A stretch of 64,000 bases of DNA. It comes from Evernia prunastri. Taxonomy: Eukaryota > Ascomycota > Lecanoromycetes > Lecanorales > Parmeliaceae. Made by a program: the position numbers and the translations under genes. Position 1 is the first letter of the stretch, and every line of letters starts with the position of its first letter. The notes under the pieces are model-generated. The model ran no database searches and was not told where the DNA came from. It saw only the letters and a program-made list of their open reading frames with translations. This document shows, piece after piece, positions 1 to 11,031 of the stretch. Location of the stretch: NCBI GenBank assembly GCA_003184365.1, contig NKYR01000059.1, positions 62,001-126,000 on the forward strand. The letters run 5' to 3'.

Positions 1-18
1 ACTGATGTCCTACAACAG

Positions 19-2230
19 GTCAATTCTGCCAAGGATATGGTCCAGGGGAAGGTGGCGATTCTTGTATGACTATACCTGCAGGCTGTTACGTTGTGCCTTC
101 TGGCTACAATGTCGTACCACAATTATATTGTACCGCTACAGCTACTCCCAGTAGCAGTGCTGCCTCCAGCACCCCACCCACCATGCAAATAACGTCCAGC
201 AGTATAGCTTCTTCCTCAAATCCGCCATTGTCAAGCACTGTCTCACCGTCATCTACGTCGTCTACGCTGAGTACACCGATCTCCCCATCAAGCAGTGCAA
301 CAACAATAGCATCGACTTCTGCTCCTTCTTCATATTCGTCTACTGTGGGGTCACAAGCAACGACTATTTCATCCGCATCATTACCTCCTACCGTCACAAC
401 GCCGAGCTCAACTGCATCAAGTTCATCAGCGTTGAGCTCAATCGCTGTGCAAAGTTCCGCTCTGCCAGTCGTAGTGGGTGGTGTAGCGATAAGTGCTGCG
501 AGTGCAAGTAGTGCGGCGCAAGCATTCTCCCAGAACCCGACGACTGACACGCAAAGTGCTTTGAAACAAGCAGTCTCTGCCGCCCAAGATGGTAAGGACA
601 CCCCCTTCCCCTCTTACACCCACCCTTGAGTGTCCCGGTTTTTGTCGTACTCTTTCATGTCAAATAGCAGACTGAGTGTTTTGTTTTACATATGCTAACG
701 GGAGTACGTCTAGCTGCCACATCGGCAAAGGCCATCGCAGATGCAGCCGCCTTCACAGCTCTTAGCGCTGAGTTAGCAACAGTCCTCACTTCGTTGAGTG
801 AGGCTGCAGCAACTCTGGCATCCGCAGAGGCCCTCGCTGATATCGCTGCTGCCGTCGCTCCTGAGATCGCCGCCGCGGCAGCTGCTGCAGCTACGGCTCA
901 AGAAATTGAAAACGCAGGTCCCGATAGTCCTTTGGCCACTGCTCAACGGCCATCGGCCAATCAGCCGTCTGCGACACAAGCGTCACTAACGAACTCTGCA
1001 ACCTCCGCCGCTGGTTCTTCCATCGCTCCATCAAGTGGCTCGGTCGCGAGTAGCTTTTCCACCGCAACGATTTCATCCATCACGTCTGGAAGCGCATCGT
1101 CTAACATAACATCTTCAGCAACTGCTTCCGCCTCCACATGTGATGCCTGCGTCGCTTGTGCTGACTCTACGATTGCTCCGATCCCAACGCCAGATCCAGC
1201 CGATCCTTTCGCCCAGTACGCAGGCTCCATAACCGACAACAGCACCGCCACCAAAACCAGGAAAAGATTTCACAGCGCTAACTTCGTCGAGATCAACGCG
1301 AGAGCGAACTCAGCAACCAGGGATGTCGAAATATGCGGCCAAGCTTTCTCCGCCCCATCCTACAACTCATATAGCGGAGCCGGCAACGGCAACTCCTACA
1401 GCCCTTACTACAGCTACCTTTTCCAAACCCCCCGCTGTTCCACCTACAACTGGGCCCTGACCCAAGGCCCCACCGCCCCCGACAGCCTCAATTACGCCAC
1501 CGAACACATCTACGAGCTCCAACTCATCGCCATCTTCCTCCGCTGGCTCGCCGCCAACAACGCCAGCCTGCGCGCCTACCTCGCCGTCAACAACCGCAAC
1601 GTCTGCGCCAACTTCGTGAACCAGATCCTCTTCGGCCAAAGCCAGCAGTGGACCGTCACCACCTTCGGCGCCGGCGGCAACATCAGAACGCCCGGCAGCC
1701 GGCCCATCGACGAGCTCATGGGCCAAATGTCCGGCGGCGCCCGCACCTCCGAACTCGTCTACCTGGAAACGCACCTGAACGGGCTCAAGGCCCAGCTCTT
1801 CGGCGGCAACACCCCCTCCACCATGACCATGGCGACCGCTCAGCTCGCCCTCGTCGGCCAATCCTCCGCCGTCTACCTCTACCTCCGCGACCCGCACGTA
1901 TCCGCCATCTTCCAAGCCGTCTCCGCGCGCGTCAAGACCTTCTACGCGAAGCTGGACCGAGCCTGCGGCGGCGGTTCGCGGGGCCCCTGCGCCGCCAACG
2001 TGCGGTGGGCGGACAGCTACCAGACGTGGCAGGCGCAGTACCTGCAGCAGATCGACGCGCGCTGGCAGGGGTGGAAGACGGCGCAAGTGGCGGCGGCGGT
2101 GGCGCAGGCGGCGCCCAAGGCGAGGGGGTCGGCGATGTGGCAGGCGCTGTTGGACGCGGTGGATGCGCAGACGGGGTCGGGCTTGTTGAGCGGTGGGAGT
2201 TATACGTTTGCGGGCGGTCTGACGATTTGA
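19..2230 (+). CDS. Ser/Thr/Ala-rich protein, probably secreted, C-terminal part (5' end outside window)
   Basis: This gene is cut by the window start. The first 18 bases look like an intron end, with a CTGAT branch point at 2-6 and CAG at 16-18, so the first exon lies outside. Visible exons are 19-591 and 714-2230. The intron 592-713 has a GTAAGG donor and a GCTAAC branch point, and the frame is kept across it. The visible part starts with a cysteine-containing stretch, then a long Ser/Thr/Ala/Pro-rich region of the kind that is heavily O-glycosylated in secreted fungal proteins. It ends in about 300 residues that look globular, containing an EHIYELQ motif and several cysteines. That end faintly resembles the tail of fungal killer-toxin-type (subgroup C) chitinases, but no catalytic domain is visible here. 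Composition shifts to GC-rich codons from about position 1400. Function is unassigned; secretion is inferred because the signal peptide would lie outside. Confidence 0.7.
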
Positions 2231-2992
2231 AGGTGGGGTGGATGGGTTTTGGCTTCAGGTCTTGATGGAATTGGCTGGCGTGGAAGGTGTGGAAGGCGGG
2301 GTGAGGTTGGCTGTGCGGGCCGGTTGAGCAAGAGGAAAGCGAAAGGAAAGCACAAAGAAAGCAACCCTACATATATACATACTGAGGTTTACCGATTCCT
2401 TAAATGTTCATCAATCCTCAGCCATCTACGCTGCTGTTGTTTCTACACTTCTACCCCTTCCATCTAGTATCTGATACTTTCGACTGTAGTAGATTCCTGA
2501 ATAGAATTTTCCGAATAGGATTGTCTGAAATACTATTGTCTGAGTATGATATCCTGAATACGATCGTCTGTCCATACCATCCAGAAAAGCAGGGTCGTCT
2601 CTTGATCATACCAAAAGACACGCTTGCGGTACGTATTATCGCGGCAGAGCGCCACGACGCAGGTATGAATCTATCTGCTTGAACAACGCTGAGAAACGCA
2701 ATGGAAAAAAGAAGGATTGAAGAACGTCACATAGTTATACAACCTAGACTTTTCATCCATGGGTCATCTAAGTAAAGTATGTAGAGTACAGGCTGTTCTC
2801 GCAACGGTTACTGATTCCAGCATTTGATCCGGCTGGATCATGTTCTTCTTGTGTTTTTCCCCCCTTTTTTTCCATTCTTCTTTTTCCTTTTTCCCTTTCT
2901 TCTTATTCCATGTCACGAATTTGCTGTCGGCACACACACACACAAACTTGCAAGCAACCTCACGTCCCCCCTTTCTCCCACACCCGGCAAGC
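2231..2992. other. Intergenic, no gene seen
   Basis: No supported gene. There is a strong pyrimidine tract at about 2846-2910 and a short CA run at 2931-2943. The open frames here have no family resemblance and no splice support. Confidence 0.6.
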
Positions 2993-4264
2993 TCAAGCGC
3001 ACATGTCCAGGATCTCCAAAATCTGATCCACCCTATCGATCCTCACGGGATTAGTTTGCGTGCACTCATCGTCCAGCGCATTGATCGCCAGCGCCTGGAA
3101 CCGATCCCTCCCGATCCCGACCTCCTCCAAGCGTCTCGGCATGCCCAGCTCCCTCACGAGGGCATCGATCAGGTCGCCCAAGTCCGCCGTCCCCTCATTC
3201 TCCCCCAGTCCCCACGCCTCGAAGATCCGCCTCACAGCATAGATGTCCCACAGTGCCTCCCGCAGCGACGCCTGCCGTTCAGCGACGAGGGGGTTCTGCT
3301 TCGCATTCCATTTGCACACGGCAGGCAGCAGGATGCAACTCGTTTCGCCGTGCCCGACGCCCAGGGGGCCGAGCTGGCGACCGATGCCGTGGCTGGCGCC
3401 CAGGTGGAAGCCCATCTGCATATGCGGGAGCGGCATGGCCATCGGGAGGCTGAGTAGGCATTCCTCCCTCGCTTTTGCGTTTGACGGGTCGGCTTTGCAG
3501 ATCAAGAGCGCCAGGATGAGGCATTGCAATGCCTTGACGTAAACCTCGAGGACCTCGTCATTAGCACTTGTGCTGCAGTACGATTCGACACAGTAATCGA
3601 GAGCGGGGACAGCGCTCTGGATCCAGATGTTCTGCGGCGTCGTGAGTACGAGGTTGATTTCCATGATGACGAGTTCCGGTGTGCGTGGGTTGTAGAGAAT
3701 GAATTTCTTCAGGTCACTCTCGCGGGTGACGCCGGCATATGGGATGTGTTCGCTGCCGGAGAGAGTTGTTAGGATGCAAAAAATCGGGCATTTGGGGGGT
3801 CTGGCGGGGACGTTGCGGTTGAAGGTTTGTGAGAGGGCCATGAGGTCGAATTCCGTGATAACGTCATTCCCTAGAGCCTGACATGCGGTTAGATATCTGT
3901 CAAGAAATATAAGTGTTTGTGGATGGCATACCAAAGCAACCGCCTTCGCCGCATCAATCAATTTTCCCCCACCAAGCGTGATGATCAGATCCACATCTGC
4001 CCTCGTCGCGTCTCCGATGATTTCCATCACTTCACTCATCAACGTGTGGGGTTTCATACCGATCCTAATCTTAGCTATCTTGCCGTCGAGAGCGTTTTCC
4101 AGGTCTTGGAGGCACCAGGTGTCCTTCGCAAGGGAGCCGGAACAAATGATGAAGACTTTAGACGCCCCGAGCACCTCAATGCGTTGGCGACAAGTCTCCT
4201 GAAAGGAATGGTCGTCGCTGACGAAGGGCACGTAATCGTCGCGGGAGGGGTAGTAGAGTGCCAT
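2993..4264 (-). CDS. Iron-containing alcohol dehydrogenase / maleylacetate reductase family protein
   Basis: Group III (iron-type) dehydrogenase family: NAD(P)H-dependent reduction of an aldehyde, ketone or maleylacetate. The nucleotide-binding motif GGGKLIDAAKA is clear, and the region with HGIGRQLGPLG followed by GHGE is the family's metal and active-site segment. A 54-bp intron at 3878-3931 (donor GTATGC, branch TCTAAC, acceptor CAG) is a multiple of three and has no stop, so both spliced (405 aa) and retained (423 aa) forms stay in frame. The ATG at 4264 is the only upstream-facing Met. The residues just before it (GTYSNT) resemble the family N-terminus, and CTCACAG precedes them, so a further upstream exon is possible. 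From memory of the family, one His of the metal motif (usually ALDHCVE) reads Tyr and another His (usually HGIGH) reads Arg, so activity is uncertain. The substrate cannot be read from sequence. Confidence 0.8.
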   Translation of the reverse strand: MALYYPSRDDYVPFVSDDHSFQETCRQRIEVLGASKVFIICSGSLAKDTWCLQDLENALDGKIAKIRIGMKPHTLMSEVMEIIGDATRADVDLIITLGGGKLIDAAKAVALVCHPQTLIFLDRYLTACQALGNDVITEFDLMALSQTFNRNVPARPPKCPIFCILTTLSGSEHIPYAGVTRESDLKKFILYNPRTPELVIMEINLVLTTPQNIWIQSAVPALDYCVESYCSTSANDEVLEVYVKALQCLILALLICKADPSNAKAREECLLSLPMAMPLPHMQMGFHLGASHGIGRQLGPLGVGHGETSCILLPAVCKWNAKQNPLVAERQASLREALWDIYAVRRIFEAWGLGENEGTADLGDLIDALVRELGMPRRLEEVGIGRDRFQALAINALDDECTQTNPVRIDRVDQILEILDMCA

Positions 4265-5100
4265 TGTGTTGCTGTAGGTTCCTGTGAGAAGAGTGTCGAC
4301 GTGGTACAAGGGATGACGAGTAATGCTTCTAGTCTGCGGACGATGGTATACTAATGAAGGGGAAATTGGACTGATTATAACCCAAGTCTTTTGATAATCG
4401 AAAGTGGAAACGTCGACCGATGGGCAACTAGACTAGCCACTCTCGCCAACCCGGTGGCTCTTTCTTTACTTTTCCCTTGCGTTCACTGGATTCGCTGAAA
4501 ACAAATACTTGTTCAAGTATTCGGTCAGCTAATATGACTGCTCATGTGCGATTATTTCCTCGGAAGGACCATGTTTTCTTGTCTTAGTCTCTTGCTGGGA
4601 TAGCCACAACAATGGGCAATTCGTCCCGTAGACGGCGGCTACGACTCTTCCTCGATTTGACATCAGTCATGCTTCGATAAAATGGAGCAAAGACTAGCGA
4701 CAAGCGTAGCTCTGCCGCCGACATACTATGTCCCTGCGGTCACCTTGTTCTGAATACCAAATCGCTGCGAATGAGTTACATCGACCGAGCACATGAGGAA
4801 GGATCTCGTCGACCCACAACATTTATCGACTTCGGAATATCCAAGTACTTATGGAGTAGCGCGCCTTTCCCAAAACGGGGTTTGCCTTATAATCCCACCA
4901 CTTGCGACTTCATGATCATTTAATTGTATTGGCAAATGGCGGATCTCAGCCTTGACGAAGTTGCAAACACGTGGAATAGGGGTGAATGGAAGGGAACAGT
5001 GGAGGCGGCAGTCCCATCAAAGGCAAAGATTTGGGGAGCCGAGATAGATGGAAAGCAGCGTTCATGCACGTGGTTGAGCCGCTGTGGTCTCTTGCTGCTT
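4265..5100. other. Intergenic, no gene seen
   Basis: Separates the dehydrogenase start from the end of the cap methyltransferase gene. No supported coding sequence, RNA gene or repeat was found. Confidence 0.55.
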
Positions 5101-6822
5101 TCAGATTTTGTAAAAGCAAAATGCATGATAGAAGCCTATGCATATTGTCAGTACATGATCATGGTTCGCAATGACGGAGCTGCATACTTGCTGCCTCCAT
5201 TTCTTCTTTGCTGACCAAAAGAGGGCCCGCATCTCGGCCCCTGACACCCATACGTTCGCTCAAAGGTCCGAAGACCGGAGAGTCTTTTTCCTCATTCCAG
5301 ACTTCGGTGAAAGGTTTTCGATATTGCAGTTCGAGGTTGTAGTCTTCTGCTATGCTAGTAGCAGAATCCATGTCAGTATAGAATTATGTCATTGTGGGAG
5401 GATAATTGCGTACGCTCGGAACGCCTCCCATGGAACCACATATTCTGGAACCTCTTCCACCGCCTCCTCCAGAAAATAGCTATACTTCCATCCATATGGC
5501 GGTCTGAAAATACCATCGCCAGGCGTGTCACCAGGGAAGCGGACTCGGTATATGCTGTTACCCCATTCCGCGACAATTGGTTGCTGATCATCCTTGGGTA
5601 CGTTTGATGCTGGATCGGGTCCTGGGAGGCTGCTTCCTTTATCGGCGGTGGCGCCCACACTTTTATCGTTCAGCTCCTTCTGCCCCGGCTCGATATTCTC
5701 TCCATTAAGTGGTGAATCCGATGGTGGCTCGGTGAGGACGTTGATAGCGGCTGCAATTTGCGTTTTGGAGCTCGACTCATCAGATCCCTCGACCTTCTTC
5801 GCATCTGGTTCACCGTCCACCTTATCAACGGCTTTGCGTTTCCATGATGGAGCATGTGTTTCTTGATCAGCACTTGCTGGAACTCTCGAAAGCGTTAAGT
5901 TGGGTGCAGCGTTGGGCTTCTCCTCAACCAAGCCTTCGGGTTCCTCGTTAACATGGCTCGCAGTAGCTTTAGCTCGTCTCTCGTGAAAGGCCTCCACCCC
6001 TGAGCGTATTGCGTCCGAGTTTGGTGCAACCCCAAGGAATCTCCCTCCTTTTTTCAGACTCCCAGACACATTTGCCAACATCCCTTTGGCCTTTGCTTCG
6101 TTTTCAAAAGCGTAGTGCATGCAGAACATCATTGAAACGACGTCGAAGCCGCCTCCAGGACCCCAGCGCGAGCCAGGTCCAAATCCAACTTCACGTATGA
6201 TGGGTATGTCTCCAAGAGAATAGGTAAAGGCATCTTCCGCGAAGAATTCGGCATCGAACGTCCTCTGCGGTCTCCCTCCTTGGTAGCTTCCTCGACCGCC
6301 TCTGCCACCTCGGCCTCCCCTGCCTCCACCTGATCGCATTTGTAGGAATCGTTCTCTTGCCTGATCAACAGAGACTTCTGCAGGATCGATCCCCACATAT
6401 AGCTCAACAGGCTGCGGTGCCTGTTGCCATTTGCCAAGATCGCCACCTTTCCCGCAGCCAATATCCAAAACACGCAACGGTAAAGGTTCTCTCCCGGGCT
6501 CACTCGGCGAGAATTTGTGTATGATGGTGCTCTTGATCCAGTTGTTAAAGCTTCGTAGTCCCTTAATGCGGCTGTCTGTCTTCCTCCATTCCCTGCCACG
6601 TTGAGGTACGGCGTTGTAATGCTGTCTCACGACCTCCTCTACACCTCTTTTGGCAGCGGCGTGCCGATCCTCTTCTGCTCGCTGTTGTTGCCTCTGCAGC
6701 ACGGCTTCTGAGTCTGCTTTAGAGATACGGGCAGCTCCTCCAGGGCGCTTGCGAGGGCGTGAAGCTTCAGGAACATGATCTTTGTCTTCTTCTCGAGCGC
6801 GTTTTGTACCTTGGGAAGACAT
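5101..6822 (-). CDS. ABD1: mRNA cap guanine-N7 methyltransferase
   Basis: Nuclear enzyme that transfers a methyl group from SAM to N7 of the cap guanine. Exons on the minus strand are 6822-5414, 5354-5188 and 5135-5101, with introns 5355-5413 and 5136-5187, giving 536 aa. The last exon is only 35 bp but supplies the conserved end FYHAFCFYKI. SAM motif I is VLDIGCGKGGDLGKW, followed by MMFCMHYAFE and, later, GNSIYRVRFPG and PWEAFRA. Two insertions stand out within the catalytic domain: a Gly/Arg-rich GRGG repeat and a roughly 140-residue acidic low-complexity segment between the GGRFLGVAPNSD strand and GNSIYRVRFP. The start is placed at the Met before SSQGTKRAREED, because the 51 residues that could precede it are hydrophobic and unlike the family; the frame stays open to an alternative ATG at 6975. 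Arranged head to head with RPN7. Confidence 0.92.
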
Positions 6823-7182
6823 ACCCAGCACTGGCCGATTGTAATGTAGAGGATTGAGAGTGACAAAGCCAGATGATGACAGAGGACCGAGAATTTTAGT
6901 AGCAACAATCAAATTTTGCTCAATGCCATATAATATTGTTAAGAGCAGGCAAGGCTTTAGCTGAGGTTCTCTCAATCAGTCTCTCAATTGATGGATGCTG
7001 CGACTGCAAATGGTCAAGGCGCCGCTTCCGCGCGTCTAAGTTCAGTATCTGGTCACTAGCATCAACACAGCCATTACTTCTGGCCATCTACTTCTTACTC
7101 TTCTCGATTACACCGCTTCAAATCCCCTGGCTTATCACTCTCACCATCTTCAATCCCATCGATTCCCTCACGAGCAGCCACC
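6823..7182. promoter_or_regulatory. Shared divergent promoter region of ABD1 and RPN7
   Basis: About 360 bp between two divergent start codons, so both promoters and both 5' leaders must lie here. The start at 7183 has a good context (CCACCATGG). I could not identify individual factor sites. Confidence 0.55.
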
Positions 7183-8818
7183 ATGGGTTCCGACCCTCAA
7201 TACGCCAAATACCCCAACCTCTCCCTCGCCCAAGACATCTTCACCCTCACTAACCCATCATCTACGCAATCATCACGGCAGACATCCCTCCAAAAGCTTC
7301 AGAATGCAATATCCGAGCACAAAATGGCGCCTCTATACCGGTACCTCGCACATCCAGCGGAGGGTATTCTTAACGCCTCAGGCGAAGGCACTGCACGCAA
7401 GACCTCGGTACCTGCGTCGCGGAAACCAAATGGAGCCGCAAGTATGGTAGCGCGGCGAAGAAGCAGCGGTACATTTAGCTTCCCGTGGGACGAGGCTCTG
7501 TACGAGAAACTGAAGGCGGAGAATGAGGAGGAGCTGGAAACTTTCCAGAAAGAGGAGGAAGATGCAGAGGAGAAAGCGGGGGAAACGGAGGTGCAAGCGG
7601 CCAAGGGAAAGAGGGCAGAGTTCTGGGCTAGGGTGGGCGATAAGGTGAGTTCTTGAGGTGCTCAGCTGTCCTGTTCGTAGATGCTGACAATGCTTGTCTT
7701 TACAGGAAAAGGCGCTCGCCTCCTACGAAGCCGTCTTCGAAAAGACCGGTATCCTCGGCACAAGAATAGACCTTGTTCTCGCTATAATCCGCGTTGGCAT
7801 ATTCTTCGGTGACAGACTAAGCGTGAAGAAGAACGTGGACAGAGCCAAAACCCTTGTCGAAGGCGGCGGAGACTGGGATCGTCGAAATCGCCTGAAGGCA
7901 TACCAAGGCTTACACTTACTCACCACACGCTCGTACAACCTGGCCGCTCCTTTGCTACTCGATTCCCTGTCCACGTTTACGAGCTACGAACTCTGCTCCT
8001 ACTCATCTCTCGTCGTCTACTCTGTCCTCGCAGGCTCGGTATCGCTCAAGCGCGTAGACTTCAAGACCAAAGTCGTCGACGCGCCTGAAATACGCGCGAT
8101 CCTCGGCGACGGCGAAGACAAACTCTCCGCTCTCTCTGGCGCAGCAGCGGCCGGCCCCGGCGCAGGCGACGAAGAGATGAAAGACGCATCGTCCGCCACA
8201 CCAACGCCAGCATCTACCGCCGTCAACCTGACCGCTCTCGGTTCATCAACAGCACCGCAAGAGGCCGAAGCGCCGGTCGATTTCACGCCGTTGGCAGGCC
8301 TGAAGCGAAGTCTCTACGACGGCGACTACCAGTCCTTCTTCCTCGCCCTCGCCACCGTAGAAGAGAACTTCCTGAGCCAAGACCGCTACCTGTACGAGCA
8401 CAAAGGCTGGTTCGTGCGGGAGATGCGCCTGCGAGGGTACCAGCAGCTCCTGCAGAGCTACCGAGTCGTCGGCCTAGGCAGCATGGCGCACGACTTTGGC
8501 GTCTCTGTCGATTTCCTGGATCGGTAAGTCACTTTTGTTTCTCCCGGTTGCCCATTAACAATCCGCCCTCCCTTTCCTTTCCTTTTCTTTCGGCTCCGAA
8601 CTAACCCCATCCTCGTCACGCACAGCGACCTGGCGAAGTTCATCGCGGCGGACCGCATACCCTGCACCATCGACCGCGTCAACAAGATCATCGAGACGAA
8701 CCGGCCCGACGACAAGAACAAGCAATACGCCGACGTCGTCAAGCAGGGCGACGGGCTCATCACCAAGCTGCAGAAATACGGCCAGGCGGTGAGATTGAGG
8801 GGGAGCGAGAGGGGCTGA
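7183..8818 (+). CDS. RPN7: 26S proteasome regulatory subunit RPN7 (PSMD6)
   Basis: Lid subunit of the 19S regulatory particle, needed for lid assembly and degradation of ubiquitinated proteins. Exons are 7183-7644, 7706-8523 and 8626-8818 with GTGAGT and GTAAGT donors, 490 aa in total. The N-terminus (YPNLSLAQDIFTL), the helical middle (AYQGLHLLTTRSYNLAAPLLLDSLSTF) and the C-terminal PCI domain (FGVSVDFLDRDLAKFIAADRIPCTIDRVNKIIE, split by intron 2) match the family order. A low-complexity insertion at roughly residues 305-350, rich in Ala, Gly, Pro and Thr, sits between helical repeats and looks lineage-specific. Near residue 80 there is an Arg/Ser-rich stretch followed by FSFPWDE. Everything expected of a functional housekeeping gene is present. 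Confidence 0.95.
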
Positions 8819-8846
8819 GGAGCGGCTGCGATTGAGGAAGTGGGGA

Positions 8847-8862
8847 GGGGGGGGGGGGGGGG
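8847..8862 (+). repeat. Poly-G tract (16 G)
   Basis: Uninterrupted run of 16 G about 30 bp past the RPN7 stop codon. Such a run is prone to length change and to sequencing error. Confidence 0.9.
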
Positions 8863-8951
8863 CGCGGTGAGACGACGGCCTGGAAGCTAGAGGCAAGGGC
8901 TGAGGAGCAAGGTGGAGGGGAGGGGGGCCTATGGAAAGGAGACGTGATCAT

Positions 8952-8970
8952 TTGGTTGGTTGGTTGGTTG
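8952..8970 (+). repeat. (TTGG)n microsatellite
   Basis: Nearly five perfect TTGG units in a row. Confidence 0.95.
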
Positions 8971-9210
8971 TATATGTATCTATAGCATAGACAGACAGCG
9001 CTTCTGCTTGCTTACTTGCTGGCTTGCTAGCTTAGTCGATAGAAAAGGAAAAGAGAAGAATAAAAAGGATGAAGGCACCAGGAGGAGGATCCATCCATCC
9101 ATCCGTCAATCGAAGAGGCTTTTCAGAGTGATTCACATGATAGTATCCAGATAGATTATCCAAATCTTTTTGCTTCCAAATGACGGAGTAGAGCGTCCCG
9201 ATCCACCTCC

Positions 9211-9280
9211 ACTTACTTACCTACCTGCCTACGTAGGTACCCATCTACCTATCTATCGACCTATCCATCCATGTATCTAC
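9211..9280 (+). repeat. CTAC/CTAT-rich degenerate tetranucleotide stretch
   Basis: Imperfect run of TACC, CTAC, CTAT and CATC units. A similar stretch occurs at 40004-40095. Confidence 0.7.
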
Positions 9281-9431
9281 ACGCAGCATGCCACATATCC
9301 AAACCCCACCTCTTCAAATCCAAGTAAACCTCCTATCCCCCTCCTCAAATCCAACTATCTCCCCACCCCGTCTCCCCCCGTCACCCCACACTCCCCTTTC
9401 ACCCCCTCATCTCCCCCCATCTCCCCTTCCA

Positions 9432-11031
9432 CTACCGAAACTCCCCCATAAACCCCTCATGGAACCTCCTGATCCTCTCGATCCACTCGGTCCCCGGCGC
9501 GAGGAACGTGGTCCGGAAGTGGAATTCCCCCTCCTTCTGGCCGAAGCCGCTGCCGGGGACGAGGCAGACGCCCGTGGCGTCGAGGAGGCGGAAGCAGTAG
9601 AACTCGTCCGGGGCGCGGTGTTCCTTTTCGGCCTGGGCGGCGGCGCGGGGGGGCAGGGTGATGGTTGGGTAGAGGTACATGGAGCCCTGGAGGGGGGATT
9701 GGTGGTTAGTGAGGGGCCGGTCAGAGAAGGGGATCGGGAGGGATGGATAATGGGTAGAGAAGCGAATAGATAGAAAAGGATAACAGAGAAAAGAAGAAGG
9801 AACATACCTGCGGTTCCTGACAATCGACCCCCTCCATCTCCTTGAACGCCTCAAAGAGTGCCGTCGCGCGCTGCTTCAGCCCTTGCGCGATACCGTCAAA
9901 CTCCTTCCTGTACAAGGGATAACTCGGCTCGCCCTCCTTGGGCGGGTTGACCTGCATCTCGACGAGGCACTGGCCCACGACGGGCGGGCACAGCATGATG
10001 GAGACGAACTTGTAGATCTGCGCCTGGACCTCCTGGTCGAAGCCGACGAGCTCGAAGTAGCCGCCGCGGTGCCCGCACTCGCCCACCATGCCCTTGGAGA
10101 TGCTGTTCAGGGACGCGAGCTCGACGTTGGCGAACTTGTCCGGCCGCTCCCTTTGGAGGTCGCGGAGGCCCTTTTTGAACGAGGTGAATTCGCCGACGAA
10201 GATGTTGGTTTGGTATACCTCGTCCGCGAGCACGACCAGCTTCTCTTCCGCCGCGAATTCGATCACGCTGCGGACGTCTTCGGGGGATAGGCTGGCGCCG
10301 GTCGGGTTGCCCGGGTTGATAATGACGATGGCACGCACATCTGTGCCTTCCTTCTTCGCTTTTTGGTATGCGGATTTGATGGCGGACAGGTCCGTGCCCC
10401 ACGCTTTGCTCTCATCGAGGTAGTAAGGTACGCAGCGGGCGTTGAGCACGGCGAGCGTGGCGGTGTAGAGAGGATATTGCGGAATGGGTACTAAAATCCC
10501 CGTCTCCGGTGTCGCGCAGATGACGTTCATGAGGGTATTCACGCCGGACGAGGCGCCAGCGCTCAAGAAGATGTTGCCTGGATCCGAAGGGTATCCATCC
10601 CTTCGTCCGATATACGTAGCGACGCTGTTACGAATGCCCGGTACGCCTTGGCTCTGGCTGTACGCGCCAACGCTGTTGACTTCGCTCAGAAACCAGCGCG
10701 CGCGGTCAATGACGTCTTGCTTGTAGCCCAGGCTCTTGATCAAGACCTCCTCGTTCTCCAGCAGGGGCGGGTATTCGAGTATGCTGAGCACCTGGCGGAA
10801 GAACGTGATGGGTTTCTGGTCGAGCTGTTGCGGATTGCCAATGTTGGCCGAGATGACTTTGTCGAAGGGGAGGGACTCATCGAGTGGGGTTGGAGGGTGC
10901 CCTTTCTTCAGTTTGGCTCTGTATGATTCGGCTCGTACTGCGAGTTCGCCACGGACGGCGTATTGGGCTTCTCGGACATGAGGGTTGATGTTGTCAATGT
11001 TGAGGCTGCGAAGGGAGGTGGAGGTGGACAT
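9432..11031 (-). CDS. Alanine aminotransferase
   Basis: PLP-dependent enzyme interconverting alanine and 2-oxoglutarate with pyruvate and glutamate. Exons are 11031-9808 and 9686-9432 with one 121-bp intron (GTATGT...CCAG), 492 aa. Class I/II aminotransferase features are all present: the N-terminal NIGNPQQL, the PIPQYPLY and INPGNPTGASL segments, ADEVYQTN, and the PLP lysine in SISKGMVGECGHRGGY. The last exon carries the conserved end GSMYLYPTI...FCLRLLDATGVCLVPGSGFGQ-type sequence and FHFRTTFLAP. No clear mitochondrial presequence is seen (it starts MSTSTSLRSLNIDNINPHV), which suggests a cytosolic form, although fungal genes can use alternative starts. The length and all key residues fit a working enzyme. 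Confidence 0.93.

Larger units (their letters stand above)
8819..9431. other. Intergenic with simple repeats
   Basis: Three-prime ends of two convergent genes meet here. It holds a G16 tract, a TTGG array and a CTAC/CCAT-type tetranucleotide-rich stretch, listed separately. No gene seen. Confidence 0.6.

Noticed and set aside
104..601. 165-codon minus-strand frame opposite the first gene
   Set aside because: Shadow of the Ser/Thr-rich coding strand; its Ala/Val/Glu bias mirrors the real frame and it has no motif.
1367..2086. 239-codon minus-strand frame
   Set aside because: GC-rich antisense of the real exon, low-complexity Gly/Val/Glu composition.
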